7,416 bases of DNA from Cyanobacteria bacterium UBA11153 (GTDB taxonomy: Bacteria; Cyanobacteriota; Cyanobacteriia; Cyanobacteriales; Coleofasciculaceae), in NCBI GenBank assembly GCA_003511885.1, contig DOIX01000195.1, forward strand, positions 3,457-10,872, written 5' to 3'. A program made the position numbers and the translations under genes. Below the pieces are notes generated by a model. The model was not told where the DNA came from. It did no database searches and was given only the letters and a program-made list of their open reading frames with translations. Each line of letters opens with the position of its first letter. Position 1 is the first letter of the stretch. Shown here piece after piece: positions 5,904-7,416 of the stretch.

Positions 5904-6123
5904 AGTGGGTATCGCCACTTCTCCTCAAAGGAGACACAGTGCGATCCATCCTCTACTCTGTTAAGACTTGTACAGTTTATTAACCAAATGCCAAATCTCA
6001 ACAGAGAGGTGGGAATATCTCCCACCTGCTTATCCTTTCTATTCCCTGAGAGGAAACACCTTTCCCTCATAGCTAAAAAACCAGTTTTTTTTGAGCTAAT
6101 CCCCCGCTATAGATAAGGGGGAT
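5904..6123. ncRNA. Candidate structured RNA: chain of seven inverted repeats
   Basis: Seven inverted repeats follow each other with little space: AGTGG/CCACT (5904-5919), TCTCCT-CAA-AGGAGA (5920-5934), CTCTGTT/AACAGAG (5956-6006), AGGTGGGA/TCCCACCT (6007-6027), a 9-bp stem with one bulged A (6047-6069), AGCT-A6/T8-G-AGCT (6071-6097) and ATCCCCC/GGGGGAT (6099-6123). Two related motifs occur on the plus strand: AGGAGACAC (5929-5937) and AGGAAACAC (6051-6059). They resemble the GGAAACA element I remember from the cyanobacterial Yfr2 small-RNA family. The strand is uncertain, and the T8 run at 6085-6092 fits a plus-strand end only loosely. It could instead be a 5' leader of the gene at 6276 or a repeat cluster. 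Structure is seen; transcription is inferred. Confidence 0.4.
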
Positions 6124-6194
6124 ATATTAAACCAATTAAGGGTTGTCACTTTGACTTTGGCAAGAGGTCTATTTTTACTCAAACATAAACCGAG

Positions 6195-6224
6195 TTTTTA
6201 AAATTGGTAAATTGGTGTTATATT
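6195..6224 (+). promoter_or_regulatory. Putative promoter with tandem AAATTGGT repeat
   Basis: A -10-like TATATT lies at 6219-6224, with a poor -35 candidate TTTTTA at 6195-6200 (18-base spacer). Between them is an exact tandem repeat AAATTGGT-AAATTGGT (6201-6216). A direct repeat just upstream of a -10 with a weak -35 suits an activator-dependent promoter. It sits about 50 bases before ATG 6276. AAGG at 6260-6263 is a weak ribosome binding site 12 bases before that start. Confidence 0.4.
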
Positions 6225-6275
6225 AGTTCTTTCAAATCTCCCTAATAGTCAAGACATTTAAGGTATTTTTTTAGT

Positions 6276-7367
6276 ATGACACACTCATTAATATCAACTG
6301 GGCCAGGAGAGCGTTCCCATCAAAATTTAACATCCAACTATCCACTTAATGACCTTTCATCCATACCTGCTATTTCCCAATCATCCACAGGAAATGTCCA
6401 TTCTTTGGCAGTTCTTTGGGCAAAGAAATATCTGGTATCCGTCGAGGAAAAAGATCGGGACTCTCGCCCCCAACACCCTCATCATCTCACAGACTTTACA
6501 TCCAGAGAGGCCAGGGAGAATACTGCCAAAAAACTGATGGAAAATCTGACTTTAGCCAGCGCCCAAGCTTGGACTCAAACAGAAATTTTACTTGGTGAGG
6601 AGTTGCGACGGCACGCGGTTAATCCTGATTTAGTTAATCCATTAGAAATTGCCGCCGATACTCGCTATCTATTTCAAAAAACTCTGGCAGCTTATGGGGA
6701 AGAATGTACGCCCCGTCGGTTGTCAGTAGTTATCGGTAAAGATTTTGGTCAAGTAAGACAGAAATATACTGCCGTAGATCGTCGTGCGATTGGCTTTGTC
6801 AGTATGCAGTTTCATTATACTGGACAAAAGTTACTTGCTTGGCTTTCTCCTGCCGAACAACAATTATGGAAGCCTTATCTTAAGGTAATGGATGACCACA
6901 TGTATATTCCTCTCCATGCTGCCTATGAAGCTGCTGGAAATCATCCAGATGATTCTTCAATCCTCGCTGCTGTTCAGCATTTTCTCCCAAAAATTACGAA
7001 AATTGCTATTTCGGTTTGCCAACAAGTTTGTCGTCTCAATCCAAATCATAAAACTTACAGCGGTATTTTGAGCGATGCTATCGTCAAAATTGCCACCATT
7101 CGCGATGTCGAAATGTTTCAGATTTATCTCTGTTTATGCGTTTTGGAAAACGACATTTGTTCGGTACAGCGAGAACTTTTTCCCCTTTGCGTTATGTTAT
7201 ATCCTCGATTGGGGGTAAGCTGGGGATTGGTACAAGAGATGCTCAAAATCATCGGTTGGGAAATGTACAATTCTCTTTCCGCTGAAGATATGGCAGTCTT
7301 TTTACCTTATCTCAGGGTTTTGACGGAGATGTTTTCGGGTGAAGTGTTTGAATCTTTGGCAAATTAA
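6276..7367 (+). CDS. Hypothetical protein, 363 residues, mostly helical
   Basis: I do not recognise this protein. Residues 1-45 are low in structure (Ser/Asn/Pro-rich). From about residue 75 it is probably all-helical and soluble, with a well-ordered core (about 120-345) including RRLSVVIGKDFGQVRQKY and KPYLKVMDDHMYIPLHAAYE. Six Cys are scattered in residues 248-305 (248, 252, 286, 288, 295, 305) without a clear metal-binding spacing. No signal peptide or transmembrane segment is evident. The ATG at 6276 was chosen because it is the first in-frame ATG and lies downstream of a plausible promoter; a shorter start inside the disordered N-terminus cannot be excluded. It stands alone after a long regulatory-looking intergenic region, so it may be individually controlled. 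Coding status is confident; function unknown. Confidence 0.8.
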   Translation: MTHSLISTGPGERSHQNLTSNYPLNDLSSIPAISQSSTGNVHSLAVLWAKKYLVSVEEKDRDSRPQHPHHLTDFTSREARENTAKKLMENLTLASAQAWTQTEILLGEELRRHAVNPDLVNPLEIAADTRYLFQKTLAAYGEECTPRRLSVVIGKDFGQVRQKYTAVDRRAIGFVSMQFHYTGQKLLAWLSPAEQQLWKPYLKVMDDHMYIPLHAAYEAAGNHPDDSSILAAVQHFLPKITKIAISVCQQVCRLNPNHKTYSGILSDAIVKIATIRDVEMFQIYLCLCVLENDICSVQRELFPLCVMLYPRLGVSWGLVQEMLKIIGWEMYNSLSAEDMAVFLPYLRVLTEMFSGEVFESLAN

Positions 7368-7416
7368 TCGGGAGTAACACAGGGGATGCCCTAGTGACCT
7401 GAGTTCGACGAAAGAG
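7368..7416. other. Right-edge sequence
   Basis: These 49 bases follow the last stop codon. A short GGG/CCC complementarity (about 7382-7391) is too small to call a terminator. Nothing else is seen before the window ends. Confidence 0.4.

Larger units (their letters stand above)
5356..6275. other. 920-base intergenic region without a convincing gene
   Basis: This region lies between the divergent HPt and 363-residue genes. Overlapping open frames exist on both strands (5775-6116 plus, 5807-6070 minus), but neither has a ribosome binding site, a recognisable domain or protein-like composition. A 37-codon minus frame (5371-5484) looks slightly more protein-like but is unsupported. The region holds two HIP1 sites, a TTGT/ACAA dyad (5380-5389), the palindrome TTTACGGTAAA (5650-5660), competing inverted repeats (5685-5740) and a chain of hairpins (5904-6123). 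It is best read as regulatory or RNA-coding. Confidence 0.6.

Noticed and set aside
5775..6116. Overlapping open frames on both strands (5775-6116 plus, 5807-6070 minus)
   Set aside because: Neither has a ribosome binding site, plausible composition or a recognisable domain, and both cover the hairpin chain, which is better read as non-coding.
5904..6123. CRISPR array
   Set aside because: The inverted repeats differ in sequence and there is no constant direct repeat with regular spacers.
6349..6598. Two short plus-strand frames inside the 363-residue gene
   Set aside because: They lie in alternative frames of a longer coding gene and have low-complexity translations.
1..7416. Insertion sequence or integrated element
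   Set aside because: No transposase or integrase and no matched terminal repeats with target duplications were found; the shared TGCTATA dyads are too short to be element ends.

Overview
The window looks like chromosomal DNA from a cyanobacterium. The palindrome GCGATCGC (HIP1) occurs six times between 1813 and 5799. A heptameric TTGAGAG repeat of the cyanobacterial STRR kind follows one gene. Several proteins match families I associate with cyanobacteria: a DUF697 GTPase, a DUF937 protein with an EF-hand, and a stand-alone HPt protein. I cannot name the species.

Left part (1-864): a hicA-type toxin gene broken by one extra A in an A-run, with no hicB antitoxin. Overlapping its end is an acidic, charged ORF of unknown function, which may itself be cut short by a TGA. 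No HIP1 site lies in the first 1.8 kb, so this may be accessory DNA.

Middle, minus strand (865-3287): three genes read leftwards. First comes a membrane-anchored GTPase with a C-terminal DUF697-type domain, then a 73-codon ORF with a GTG start, then a 194-residue unknown protein that starts one base after the stop of the 73-codon ORF. They are probably co-transcribed. A divergent intergenic region (3288-3601) with two inverted repeats separates them from the rightward DUF937/EF-hand gene (3602-4123).

Centre right (4303-5355, minus): an HPt phosphotransfer protein with a Pro/Lys-rich linker and no kinase domain, convergent with the DUF937 gene. It resembles the separated N-terminal half of a split CheA.

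Right part: 920 bases without a convincing gene (5356-6275). It holds competing inverted repeats (5685-5740) and a near-continuous chain of seven inverted repeats (5904-6123), the best candidate for an undescribed structured RNA or long leader. Next come a tandem AAATTGGT repeat directly before a -10-like box and a 363-residue unknown soluble protein (6276-7367).

No rRNA, tRNA, CRISPR array, transposase or complete mobile element was recognised. The genes do not form one obvious pathway. The most interesting points are the chained hairpins, the decayed toxin locus and the kinase-less HPt protein.
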